Assembly (NCBI GenBank): GCA_017456765.1
Contig: JAFTIR010000033.1
Span: 1 to 64,000, forward strand
DNA from: Clostridia bacterium
GTDB taxonomy: Bacteria; Bacillota; Clostridia; Oscillospirales; CAG-382
Reading direction: 5' to 3'
DNA length: 64,000 bases
The translations under genes were made by a program, and so were the position numbers. The notes under the pieces are model-generated. The model had not been told where the DNA came from. It worked only from the letters and a program-made list of their open reading frames with translations, and searched no databases. This document shows positions 8,086-16,478 of the stretch, piece by piece. The stretch's first letter is position 1, and the number at the start of each line of letters is the position of its first letter.

Positions 8086-8115
8086 AAAACAGTCTCCATA
8101 GGGAGGCTGTTTTTG
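8086..8115 (+). terminator. Terminator of feo operon
   Basis: aaacagtctcc/ggaggctgttt with a short loop, ending in a T run. Confidence 0.88.
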
Positions 8116-8132
8116 TCGTAAGGAGCGGCTTC

Positions 8133-8160
8133 TTGACAAGTTTTGTTTTTGTGCTATAAT
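8133..8160 (+). promoter_or_regulatory. Sigma-A promoter for ribokinase gene
   Basis: Perfect TTGACA (8133-8138) and TATAAT (8155-8160) with a 16-base spacer. Confidence 0.88.
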
Positions 8161-8192
8161 TATTTTAGATTATTGTAAAGACGGTGGTAAAC

Positions 8193-9128
8193 ATGAAACC
8201 AAGAATACTTGTTGTCGGTTCGTCAAACATTGACTTTGTTTGCAGCATGGACAGAGTGCCGGTGCAGGGTGAAACGATTATTTCCGACAAAAGCTATGCC
8301 TTTGTTCCCGGCGGTAAGGGGGCAAACACTGCTGTGGCGGCAACTCGCCTTGGCGGAGATGTTGTGTTCTGTACAAGGGTGGGGGATGACTCCTACGGAA
8401 AACAGCTCTCGGAAAAATACAGACTGGAGGGTATAGACACCCGTTTTATCACCATGGATAAAGCCGCGAGAACAGGACTTGCAGTAATTATGGTGGAAGA
8501 AACGGGACATAATAGAATAGCCGTGTATCCCGGAGCAAACATGAATCTTTCCGCAAAGGACATAGAGGGTGCATTTACAAGCTACCCGGATGCACTGGTA
8601 ATGCAGCTTGAAATAGACAGGGAGGCGGTAATTGCTGCAGCTCGTCTTGCAAAGGAAAACGGCACAAAGGTGTTTCTTGATGCAGGGCCTGCAACGCCCG
8701 ACTTTCCCCTTGAACAATTGGGGCAGCTTGAGGTTCTTTCTCCCAACGAAACCGAAACAAAAATTCTTACAGGAATTACTCCCAATTCTTCGGCGAATTG
8801 TCTTCGCGCCTGTATTGAGCTCATGAACAGAGTGCCGAGTAAGTATATTGTTTTAAAACTCGGAGATCGTGGCTGTTATGTTTATGACGGCACCCATTGT
8901 CACCACCTGGCACCTGTTGATGTGGGAACACCTGTTGATACAACGGCGGCAGGGGATGCGTTTACGGCGGCACTTGCGGTAAGATATATGCAAAACGGTG
9001 GCGATATTCTGGATGCTTGCGAATTTGCAAATGCAGTAGGCGGATATGTTGTGACAAAGGCGGGGGCTTTTCCGTCAATTCCCACACTTAGGGAACTAAA
9101 AGAATTTCTCAAAAAGGGCGAAGAATAA
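8193..9128 (+). CDS. rbsK: Ribokinase, PfkB carbohydrate kinase family
   Basis: A 311-residue sugar kinase, probably phosphorylating ribose to ribose 5-phosphate. The N-terminal GSSNIDFV and the GGKGAN turn fit the ribokinase branch. The PfkB signature DTTAAGDAFTAALA near residue 250 contains the catalytic Asp. ATG 8193 has a weak ggtgg site; a GTG at 8184 is a less likely alternative. It stands alone under its own promoter, with no rbs transporter nearby, so another furanose or nucleoside could be the substrate. Confidence 0.88.
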   Translation: MKPRILVVGSSNIDFVCSMDRVPVQGETIISDKSYAFVPGGKGANTAVAATRLGGDVVFCTRVGDDSYGKQLSEKYRLEGIDTRFITMDKAARTGLAVIMVEETGHNRIAVYPGANMNLSAKDIEGAFTSYPDALVMQLEIDREAVIAAARLAKENGTKVFLDAGPATPDFPLEQLGQLEVLSPNETETKILTGITPNSSANCLRACIELMNRVPSKYIVLKLGDRGCYVYDGTHCHHLAPVDVGTPVDTTAAGDAFTAALAVRYMQNGGDILDACEFANAVGGYVVTKAGAFPSIPTLRELKEFLKKGEE

Positions 9129-9149
9129 CATTTTTTACATATATAGTCT

Positions 9150-9178
9150 TGAAATTACAGGCTTTATATGCTATAATG
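9150..9178 (+). promoter_or_regulatory. Sigma-A promoter for pyrH-frr-cdsA
   Basis: TTGAAA (9150-9155), a 17-base spacer and perfect TATAAT (9173-9178). Confidence 0.85.
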
Positions 9179-9211
9179 ACTCGATAAATTACAAGAAACG
9201 GGGTAATTACC

Positions 9212-9916
9212 ATGCCAAAGTATAAAAAGGTACTCTTAAAGCTCTCGGGCGAAGCACTTCTCAATGGCAAAAAAGACGGAATAATTGACTTTGAATTTGT
9301 AGATACTCTCGCAAAACAGATAAAGCGTTGCGTTGATGACGGTGTTTCAATGGGCATTGTTATCGGCGGAGGTAATATCTGGAGAGGTGCAGGCAAGGAA
9401 ATCAACAGAACAAGGGCAGACCACATGGGTATGCTTGCAACTGTTATCAACTCTCTTGCGGTTCAGTCTGTGCTTGAGGAAAACGGCATCGACGCAAGAA
9501 CAATGACGGCACTCCAGATGAACCAGATTGCAGAGCCTTATATCAGAAACAGGGCTGTGTCCCACATGGAAAAGGGCAGGGTAGTTATTATTGCCTGCGG
9601 CTCGGGCAACCCTTACTTTTCAACAGACACGGCGGCAGTTCTGAGAGCGGCTGAAATTGGCGCAGAGGTTGTTCTCTTTGCCAAGAACATTGACGGCGTT
9701 TATTCTGCCGACCCCAAGAAAGACCCCAATGCCGTGAAGTACGATAAAATGAAGTATGATGACATTATCCACAATGACCTTACGGTTATTGACTCGACTG
9801 CTTCCACATTCGGCAGAGACAATAAACTCCCCATTCTCATTTTCGGACTCAATGACCCCGAAAATATTTACAGAGCAGTAAACGGTGAGTCTATCGGAAC
9901 AATAGTTAACATTTAA
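9212..9916 (+). CDS. pyrH: UMP kinase
   Basis: A 234-residue amino-acid-kinase-fold enzyme that makes UDP from UMP. The start KVLLKLSGEAL, the GGGNIWRG phosphate-binding loop, DHMGMLATVIN and NPYFSTDTAA are standard PyrH motifs. It heads the conserved cluster pyrH-frr-cdsA, under the promoter at 9150. It is monofunctional and of normal length. Confidence 0.97.
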   Translation: MPKYKKVLLKLSGEALLNGKKDGIIDFEFVDTLAKQIKRCVDDGVSMGIVIGGGNIWRGAGKEINRTRADHMGMLATVINSLAVQSVLEENGIDARTMTALQMNQIAEPYIRNRAVSHMEKGRVVIIACGSGNPYFSTDTAAVLRAAEIGAEVVLFAKNIDGVYSADPKKDPNAVKYDKMKYDDIIHNDLTVIDSTASTFGRDNKLPILIFGLNDPENIYRAVNGESIGTIVNI

Positions 9917-9945
9917 TTTTTACATAAATTCAGGAGGATTTTAAT

Positions 9946-10500
9946 ATGAAAATCGAAACAAAAGCATTTGAAGAAAAAATGGGCAAATCCATTTCCAGCC
10001 TTGAATACGAATTCGGCTCTATCAGCGCAGGTAAGGCAAGTCCTTCGGCACTCGATAAGATTTCTGTTGAATATTTCGGCTCATCCATGCCCGTAAATCA
10101 GATTGCAGGCATCTCAAATCCCGACCCCAGAACACTTCTCATCACTCCCTGGGATGTAAGCGCTCTCAAGGAAATCGAAAAGGCAATTCTTGCCTCCGAC
10201 CTTGGCATCAATCCCCAGAACGACGGTAAGTGCATCCGTCTTGCATTCCCTCAGGCTACAGAAGAAAGACGTAAGGAGCTTGCAAAGAAGGTTGAAAAGC
10301 TCGGCGAAGAATGTAAGGTAGCAATCAGAAATATCCGTCGTGATGCAAACGATAAAATCAAGGACATGAAGAAGAACGGCGAGATGACAGAGGACGAACA
10401 GAAGGCGTCCGAAAAGATTGTTCAGGACCTTACAGATAAGTACACAAAGCTCGCAGACGCTTCTGTTGAAACAAAGAAAAAGGAAATCATGTCAATCTAA
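9946..10500 (+). CDS. frr: Ribosome recycling factor
   Basis: A 184-residue protein that splits post-termination ribosomes together with EF-G. The long N-terminal helix, ISVEYFGSSMPVNQIA, and the C-terminal IRNIRRDANDKIKDMKK helix are diagnostic. A strong caggagg site is present. It lies 29 bases after pyrH and 17 bases before cdsA, in one operon. Confidence 0.97.
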   Translation: MKIETKAFEEKMGKSISSLEYEFGSISAGKASPSALDKISVEYFGSSMPVNQIAGISNPDPRTLLITPWDVSALKEIEKAILASDLGINPQNDGKCIRLAFPQATEERRKELAKKVEKLGEECKVAIRNIRRDANDKIKDMKKNGEMTEDEQKASEKIVQDLTDKYTKLADASVETKKKEIMSI

Positions 10501-10517
10501 GCGGGGAATTTACAAAA

Positions 10518-11330
10518 ATGAAACAACGAATTATAACGGGTGCGGCAATCGCACTGCTTATGATAGCAATATTTTTGCTGTCGGGTACGGTTGTTTATCC
10601 CATAATAATGACGCTGCTTTGCATGATTGGCACATGGGAGATGTTAGGGTGCATAAGGCAGAGAGGTAATAAGCTGCTAACTATTCCTGCCATGATAGCG
10701 TCGGTTGCATCCCCTTTGGCGTCCTGCTTTTATGGCTACGGCTCGGTGCTTGTGATAGTAATGCTTTACATTACGGTGTTGCTGTCCGAGAGTGTATTCT
10801 TTGATGAAAAGGTAAAGATTATAAACGTGTCGGAAGTGTTTATGACAACGCTTTATGTAGTTCTTTGTTTTTCCGCACTTTTAAGACTCAGGTACATTCA
10901 GACGGGCGCTGAGTACATTTATCTTCTCGTATTTATTGCCGCATGGGTAACAGATACCTTTGCCTACTTTACGGGATTTCTTTTCGGAAAGCATAAGCTA
11001 ATACCCAAAATCAGTCCCAAGAAGACGGTTGAGGGGGCGATAGGCGGAGTGATTTTCTGTGTTATCGCATTTATTGTATACGGAATAATCGTGGGAAATG
11101 TAACGGATGCAAGGATGAACATTTTCGTTCTTGCGGTTGTCGGTTTTTTCATGTCGGTTGTTTCCATGGTGGGCGACCTTATAGCGTCCTCCATCAAACG
11201 TACATACGGAATTAAGGATTATTCCAATCTTTTTCCCGGTCATGGCGGAGTTCTTGACAGATTTGATTCCATAATGATTCTCTCACCCTTGCTTCTGTTT
11301 GTGGTGGAGAATGTGAGACTGTTCAATTAA
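10518..11330 (+). CDS. cdsA: Phosphatidate cytidylyltransferase
   Basis: A 270-residue membrane enzyme that makes CDP-diacylglycerol for phospholipid synthesis. About seven hydrophobic segments are visible. The CDS signature is near the C-terminus (GDLIASSIKRTYGIKD, then FPGHGGVLDRFDS). In most Firmicutes uppS lies between frr and cdsA and dxr follows. Both are absent here: cdsA starts 17 bases after frr and is followed by a terminator. Confidence 0.94.
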   Translation: MKQRIITGAAIALLMIAIFLLSGTVVYPIIMTLLCMIGTWEMLGCIRQRGNKLLTIPAMIASVASPLASCFYGYGSVLVIVMLYITVLLSESVFFDEKVKIINVSEVFMTTLYVVLCFSALLRLRYIQTGAEYIYLLVFIAAWVTDTFAYFTGFLFGKHKLIPKISPKKTVEGAIGGVIFCVIAFIVYGIIVGNVTDARMNIFVLAVVGFFMSVVSMVGDLIASSIKRTYGIKDYSNLFPGHGGVLDRFDSIMILSPLLLFVVENVRLFN

Positions 11331-11335
11331 AGCAA

Positions 11336-11378
11336 AAAGCACCAACATTCGGTTTTCGGATGTCGGTGCTTTATTTTT
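11336..11378 (+). terminator. Bidirectional terminator, cdsA / XRE gene
   Basis: A 16-bp imperfect stem (aaagcaccaacattcg/cggatgtcggtgcttt) with a TTTT loop, then a T-rich tract. It overlaps the 3' end of the convergent XRE gene. Confidence 0.8.
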
Positions 11379-11598
11379 CGTTATCCCTCGGATATACGTC
11401 CTTTATGTTTGTAAGTCCCAAGAGGTAGTCTACGCTTGTATGATGAAATTTTGCAAGGCTTATGAGAACCTCTGTGGGAATGTCCCGCGTTCCAAGCTCG
11501 TATCTTGAATAAGCCACCTGCGTGCAGTGTAGGTATTCGGCAAGGTCTTTTTGTAAAAGGTCGCTGTCTTCTCTCATTTCACGGATTCGTTTGTACAT
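11371..11598 (-). CDS. Small XRE (Cro/CI-type) HTH regulator
   Basis: A 75-residue protein that is almost entirely a helix-turn-helix of the XRE family (IREMREDSDLLQKDLAEYL ... VAYSRYELGTRDIPTEVL ... FHHTSVDYLLGLTN). It has no other domain. It is divergent from the large cohesin/dockerin operon, and two dyad sites lie in the space between. It therefore probably represses itself and may control the surface-protein operon (inference). Its own -10 TATAAT on the minus strand (11652-11647) overlaps one dyad. Confidence 0.9.
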   Translation of the reverse strand: MYKRIREMREDSDLLQKDLAEYLHCTQVAYSRYELGTRDIPTEVLISLAKFHHTSVDYLLGLTNIKDVYPRDNEK

Positions 11599-11626
11599 TA
11601 CTCCACCCCTATGGAAATTATACTAT

Positions 11627-11666
11627 AAACCGAATTGGTATATGGAATTATAAACCAAATTGGTTT
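11627..11666. promoter_or_regulatory. Two dyad operators between XRE regulator and scaffold operon
   Basis: Site B, AAACCAAATTGGTTT (11652-11666), is a perfect dyad around a central A. Site A, AAACCGAATTGGTAT (11627-11641), is a degenerate copy. Centres are 25 bp apart. Site B overlaps the -10 of the XRE gene and lies 27 bases upstream of TATAAA (11693), the best -10 candidate for the plus-strand operon. This is typical of a small repressor that cooperatively controls both directions. Confidence 0.65.
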
Positions 11667-11758
11667 GTAGTAAGCAATAACCGGAAAAAGGGTATAAAAT
11701 TAAAAATTGAGAATGGCGTAATGTTCCATTTTACAACAAATTTTAGGAGTGTGCAATC

Positions 11759-14700
11759 ATGAAAAAACTGTTAAGCGTAATTTTGACAATCACAATGCTT
11801 CTCGTGCCTGCAGTGCAAATGACGGCATTTGCGGCACCGAGCCTGGTGACGACTGAGGATTCGGCGGGGGAAGTGACGATAAATGGAGAAGTGGAGGCGC
11901 AATTGCTTGCGGCAACAGCTTCTTCAGCTGAAGCAAGAATTGAAGAATTAAAAGAATTATTCCCGAGCGGAAGCTTTTTTAGTGTTGATGGGAAGGCGTG
12001 TAGTCATACATCAAGCGAGACATGCTCAAATTGCAATTTAGTTAATATTTTGAAAAGAGAAGATTTGAAAGATTATCGCTTTTCAGACGGAGGCTCTTAT
12101 ACATGCTTGGGGTTTGCTAAATTTGCTTGGTATTTTATACATGGCAAAGTTTGGAGCGGAAGTTATGATATTATAATTAACCAAGGAACTCCAAACAAAG
12201 ATTTCTTTAGTCAAGCAGTACCCGGTGACATGATTTATTTCTTTGGTTCTTCAGGGAATTTTAGACATGCAGCCATATTTTGCAGTGCATCTGATACGTC
12301 AGCTGTAGTATATCATGCGAATACCGGAGGTGTACCTAATAAAGTTAACTGTGGTAGCTGGAGCTATTCGTCTATGTCAAGCTATTATGGAAGCGGTTCA
12401 TATGCCAGATTGCTTCGCATAAAAGGATATATGCCGGAACAGACATTTACCGTATCTTTTGATGCCAACGGAGGCACAGGTGCACCTTCAAGTCAGACAG
12501 CTTCTGACGGAAGCACGATTACACTCAGCACAACCGTTCCAACAAGAAGCGGATATACCTTCTTAGGTTGGTCGACATCAAGCTCGGCAACAAGTACATC
12601 ATATTTTCCCGGATCGTTGTATGAAGTCACGGGTGATACAACTTTATATGCTGTGTGGAGCAATGTGACAAACTGGACATCATGGAGTGACTGGAGTACA
12701 ACGAGTTCAAGTGCCAAGACATACAGGCAGGTTGAAATTAAACAGCAATACGGATATTATCACTATGTTCTCACATGGTCAGATATTGTTGGTGCATATC
12801 CAATAAACAACACAACGATGATGTCAAACGGATATAATTCTGCTACAGAAAAATATCATGAACATTGGAGTGATGTCAAACTTTCTACAGATACTACGGG
12901 ACGATTGGTATATCAGGTAAATGGAGAATCAAAACTTTATGATAAATATCCAAACAATTGTTGTACTTTGTCTGGTGCGCCAACTATAAGTTCCATAAAC
13001 CATTTATATTCAATGGATACGACGAGAACGCTTTACAGAACTCGCACAGCACAGTACCTCGTTTCCTACAACGCCAATGGCGGAAGCGGTGCGCCCTCTG
13101 CACAGACGAAAGTATACGGTACAAATCTTACTCTCAGTAGCACAATTCCCACAAGAGAGGGCTACACCTTCAAAGGCTGGGCGACAAGTGCAAGCGGAAG
13201 TGTAGCATATGCGGCAGGTGCGACATATTCAGCAAACAGTGCGGTGACACTTTATGCTGTTTGGGAAGCAAAAGCACCAGGAAAACCGGAACTTTCAATA
13301 TCTTGGGATAGCTACGATAGTTATGGTTTGGTTAAAATAAAGTGGAACGAAGTTTCAAATGTAACCGAATATTTAGTAGATGTTTACAATTTATCATCCG
13401 ATTCATATCTTGTAAGTAACGGAGTAGTTGATCTTAATTGTTACTATTTGGATTTTTATCCAAAGGGTTCATACAAAGCACGTGTTTTTGCAGTAAATTA
13501 TATTGATGATAATGAATATAAAACCGCGAGTGATTGGATATACTTCGATGTTGAGCGAGAAATCACTATAACTTACAATGCAAATGGTGGTGTCGGTGCA
13601 CCAACAAAGCAGACGAGAGAAACTTATAATTTTGCTATAAGTACAAAATCCCCGACAAGAACCGGTTATACTTTTAAGGGATGGTCAACAAGTGCCGACG
13701 GTGAGGTCGAATATCTAGGTGGTGAAAACTATTATTTAACATCTTCACTTGTTCTTTACGCTGTTTGGCAGCCAAACACATACACAGTAAAGTACAACGC
13801 CAACGGAGGCACAGGTGCGCCTTCTGCACAGACGAAAGTATACGGTACAAACCTTAATCTCAGCAGCACAATTCCCACAAGAACAGGTTACAGCTTCAAA
13901 GGTTGGGCGGAGTCTTCTGATGCTACGGCGGCACAATATCAACCGGGTGGATATTATTATGATGAGAGCGATGTCACCCTCTACGCCGTTTGGAAATCAA
14001 ATTATGTAGACGCCCAAAGCCTTGTATTTGGCGAACACAAAACAACTCTCGAGGTAGGTGAAACCGATACAGTTACAGTTTCGGTGCTTCCCTCAGATGC
14101 AGACTGGGAAAATATGTATTTCCAGTCTTATGACAGCGATATTGTAGAACTTACTTGGATAGAGAATGAAAACGCGTTCAAGGTGACAGCGTTGGCACCC
14201 GGCAGTACAGAAATAACTGTTGGCTTGTTGAACACTTCCGAAAGCTCAATAGAAGAAAGCTACTCCGTTACCGTTACGAACGAAGAGGCAGAAGAGGACG
14301 TAAAGGCGTTCTATACAATCGGTGACGCTTCGGGAAGAGCAGGAGACATGATTGAGGTTGCTGTGAGCTTTAAAACCGAGGAAGCATTCAAGGCGCTTGG
14401 CGTAGCGGCGATTTCTTATGATGAAGATGTGCTTGAATTCGAAGGCGCTACCATATCAAACGATATAAGAAACGTAACAATGGCGCAGAATTTCGACCAG
14501 ACAAATATGACCTTTGTTGCGGCAGCATCGGAGGAAATCGCAGGCTTTGACGGAGAACTTTTCGTTCTCAAGTTTTCAATAAAACAAAATGCAGCAGTCG
14601 GCACATACGGCATTTCTGCACAGGTAAATACAACCTGCGGAAATATTTCTATAAAATCGTGGGTGGATTCAGGAAAGGTTGTTGTTTATGAGCAAATAAC

Positions 14701-14896
14701 AGGCGACATCAATCTTGATGACAACGTAAGCTCCGATGATGCAATAGCGCTTCTTCAAAACATTCTTTTCCCTGCACTTTATCCGGTGGAATATGCAGGA
14801 AGTGTTGATTTCAACAAGGACGGCAGTGTAAACTCAGACGATGCAGTTCGTTTACTCCAGTTTGCACTCTTCCCGACACTTTATCCGATAGACTAA
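11759..14896 (+). CDS. Secreted NlpC/P60-like protein with cohesin and dockerin
   Basis: 1045 residues. A signal peptide (1-26, ending AFAA) is followed by a cysteine peptidase or amidase-like domain with Cys116 (SYTCLGFAKF), His170 (FRHAAIF) and His186 (VVYHAN), the NlpC/P60 or CHAP triad pattern. Listeria-Bacteroides (InlB B-type) repeats lie near 229-300, 434-505, 603-675 and 674-745, and a fibronectin-like segment near 510-600. A Big2-like domain (about 745-845), a cohesin (about 851-975) and a C-terminal type I dockerin (982-1045) follow. Both dockerin calcium loops are intact (DINLDDNVSSDD, DFNKDGSVNSDD). Carrying cohesin and dockerin together, it could bind another scaffold and be bound in turn. 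It is the first gene of the scaffold cluster. Confidence 0.85.
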   Translation: MKKLLSVILTITMLLVPAVQMTAFAAPSLVTTEDSAGEVTINGEVEAQLLAATASSAEARIEELKELFPSGSFFSVDGKACSHTSSETCSNCNLVNILKREDLKDYRFSDGGSYTCLGFAKFAWYFIHGKVWSGSYDIIINQGTPNKDFFSQAVPGDMIYFFGSSGNFRHAAIFCSASDTSAVVYHANTGGVPNKVNCGSWSYSSMSSYYGSGSYARLLRIKGYMPEQTFTVSFDANGGTGAPSSQTASDGSTITLSTTVPTRSGYTFLGWSTSSSATSTSYFPGSLYEVTGDTTLYAVWSNVTNWTSWSDWSTTSSSAKTYRQVEIKQQYGYYHYVLTWSDIVGAYPINNTTMMSNGYNSATEKYHEHWSDVKLSTDTTGRLVYQVNGESKLYDKYPNNCCTLSGAPTISSINHLYSMDTTRTLYRTRTAQYLVSYNANGGSGAPSAQTKVYGTNLTLSSTIPTREGYTFKGWATSASGSVAYAAGATYSANSAVTLYAVWEAKAPGKPELSISWDSYDSYGLVKIKWNEVSNVTEYLVDVYNLSSDSYLVSNGVVDLNCYYLDFYPKGSYKARVFAVNYIDDNEYKTASDWIYFDVEREITITYNANGGVGAPTKQTRETYNFAISTKSPTRTGYTFKGWSTSADGEVEYLGGENYYLTSSLVLYAVWQPNTYTVKYNANGGTGAPSAQTKVYGTNLNLSSTIPTRTGYSFKGWAESSDATAAQYQPGGYYYDESDVTLYAVWKSNYVDAQSLVFGEHKTTLEVGETDTVTVSVLPSDADWENMYFQSYDSDIVELTWIENENAFKVTALAPGSTEITVGLLNTSESSIEESYSVTVTNEEAEEDVKAFYTIGDASGRAGDMIEVAVSFKTEEAFKALGVAAISYDEDVLEFEGATISNDIRNVTMAQNFDQTNMTFVAAASEEIAGFDGELFVLKFSIKQNAAVGTYGISAQVNTTCGNISIKSWVDSGKVVVYEQITGDINLDDNVSSDDAIALLQNILFPALYPVEYAGSVDFNKDGSVNSDDAVRLLQFALFPTLYPID

Positions 14897-14966
14897 ATTG
14901 TTATGAAAAGTACAGTCGCTTTCCAAAAAAGTAACAAATTGCCACCCACTTCTATCCCGAAATTCG

Positions 14967-14995
14967 TTGACAATGCACCGCTCATGTGATACAAT
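14967..14995 (+). promoter_or_regulatory. Sigma-A promoter for second scaffold gene
   Basis: Perfect TTGACA (14967-14972), a 17-base spacer, and extended -10 TGATACAAT. It lies in the 153-base gap after the first scaffold gene, so the second and third can be expressed separately from the first. Confidence 0.8.
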
Positions 14996-15049
14996 TATAG
15001 TGATTAGGACTGTAAAACTGAATTGTTATGATTGTTAAGGAGATAGAAT

Positions 15050-16447
15050 ATGAAGAAAAGGATAGTTTCCCTTGTGTTGGCAGCTCTTGTCATGCTGGCA
15101 TCGATACCTATAACGGTTGTTGCTGACGACTCAGATATTGATGCTGACATTAACGATATGTATACCACACGGTTTGCCGTTGACACTGTAAATCTTGATG
15201 ATGATGCTGAAACTGTACAGGTAAATATTAAACTTACATCCAACAGCGGCTTTGCCGGTCTTGCATATCGCCTTGAGTATGACACAGCAGCACTTACCCT
15301 TGAGAGTCAGCCCGTAAGCAGTTTTGCCGACGGATTTGTGTTCGGCCCCATAGACAACGAAAACGGTTGGCACATGGGACAGCTTTCCATGATAGAAAAT
15401 GTTTATGATACGGGAGTGCTTCTTACATATACATTCAAAGTAAATTCCGAGGCTGTGTCAGGCTTCTATGAAGTAAAGTTCGTAACAAGCGGTATAGCGG
15501 AAAACGGAGTAGAGCTTGGCGTGCTTGATGAAAACGCTTTTTCGGTTATAAACGACTCAGGTAGTGGCGGAGTTGTAATTCCTGGTTATAAGATATACTA
15601 TAATGCTAACGGCGGCACAGGTGCTCCCGAGAGTCAGTATAAGTCAAAAAATGCGTCGGTTTATATAAGCCCTGTTGTTCCTGTCAGAAACGGATATAAA
15701 TTCCTCGGCTGGGCGACAAGCAGTACCGCGACACAGGCTCAGTATCAGGCAGGTACGTCCACATACAGCCAAAATGCAGATTTGACTCTGTATGCTGTAT
15801 GGGAGGAGCATGAAAATGTGGCAGGAAGTATTGATGTTTCGGTTTCAACCGTTGGCGCAAAGCCGGGCAGCGAGATTGAGGTTGCAATAAGCATTGCAAA
15901 TCATCCCGGTTTTGGTGGTATGGATTTTGACGTTGTTTATGATAACACAAAGCTCGACTATATTTCTTATGAGCAGAAGATGGCTTTCAGCGGAATTGTT
16001 GAGGCATCAGACCCTGACAGGTATGAAAACAAGGTTAATTTCCAGATTCTGGCAATGGACAATGTGTCCTTAACAGGCGAGCTTGTGACATTGAAATTCA
16101 AGGTGCTTGACGGTACGACAGACGGACTTGCGGAAATTTCGGTTGTCCCTTACGACTTTTTCAAGTATGATGAGAGCAACAATTACGCAGAGGCTACACT
16201 TGAGCCTAATGTGACAGGCGGAGGCGTTAATGTAGTTAACCAGCTACTTGGTGACATCAATCTTGATGAAACGGTAAATTCCGATGATGCGATACTTTTA
16301 CTTCAGCACCTTATGTTTGAAGACTTATATCAGATTCAATATGTAGGAAGCCTTGATTTCAACGGTGACGATGTTGAAAACCCAAATGATGCGATAAGAC
16401 TTCTTCAGCATGTTATGTTTGAAGACTTGTATCCTTTGGAACAATAA
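15050..16447 (+). CDS. Secreted two-cohesin, one-dockerin adaptor protein
   Basis: 465 residues. Signal peptide about 1-25; cohesin-like domain 1 about 40-175 (GFAGLAYRLEYDTAAL); one Listeria-Bacteroides repeat about 181-250; cohesin 2 about 259-395 (KPGSEIEVAISIANHPGFGG ... VTLKFKV); dockerin 401-465 with calcium loops DINLDETVNSDD and DFNGDDVENPND. There is no catalytic domain, so it looks like an adaptor scaffoldin: its dockerin would dock into a cohesin and its two cohesins would receive other dockerins. The next gene, encoding the SLH-anchored partner, starts 32 bases downstream. Cohesin assignment is by motif and mutual similarity, not by search. Confidence 0.82.
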   Translation: MKKRIVSLVLAALVMLASIPITVVADDSDIDADINDMYTTRFAVDTVNLDDDAETVQVNIKLTSNSGFAGLAYRLEYDTAALTLESQPVSSFADGFVFGPIDNENGWHMGQLSMIENVYDTGVLLTYTFKVNSEAVSGFYEVKFVTSGIAENGVELGVLDENAFSVINDSGSGGVVIPGYKIYYNANGGTGAPESQYKSKNASVYISPVVPVRNGYKFLGWATSSTATQAQYQAGTSTYSQNADLTLYAVWEEHENVAGSIDVSVSTVGAKPGSEIEVAISIANHPGFGGMDFDVVYDNTKLDYISYEQKMAFSGIVEASDPDRYENKVNFQILAMDNVSLTGELVTLKFKVLDGTTDGLAEISVVPYDFFKYDESNNYAEATLEPNVTGGGVNVVNQLLGDINLDETVNSDDAILLLQHLMFEDLYQIQYVGSLDFNGDDVENPNDAIRLLQHVMFEDLYPLEQ

Positions 16448-16478
16448 AAAGCGAAGAAAAAAGGAGTGTAATAAAAAC

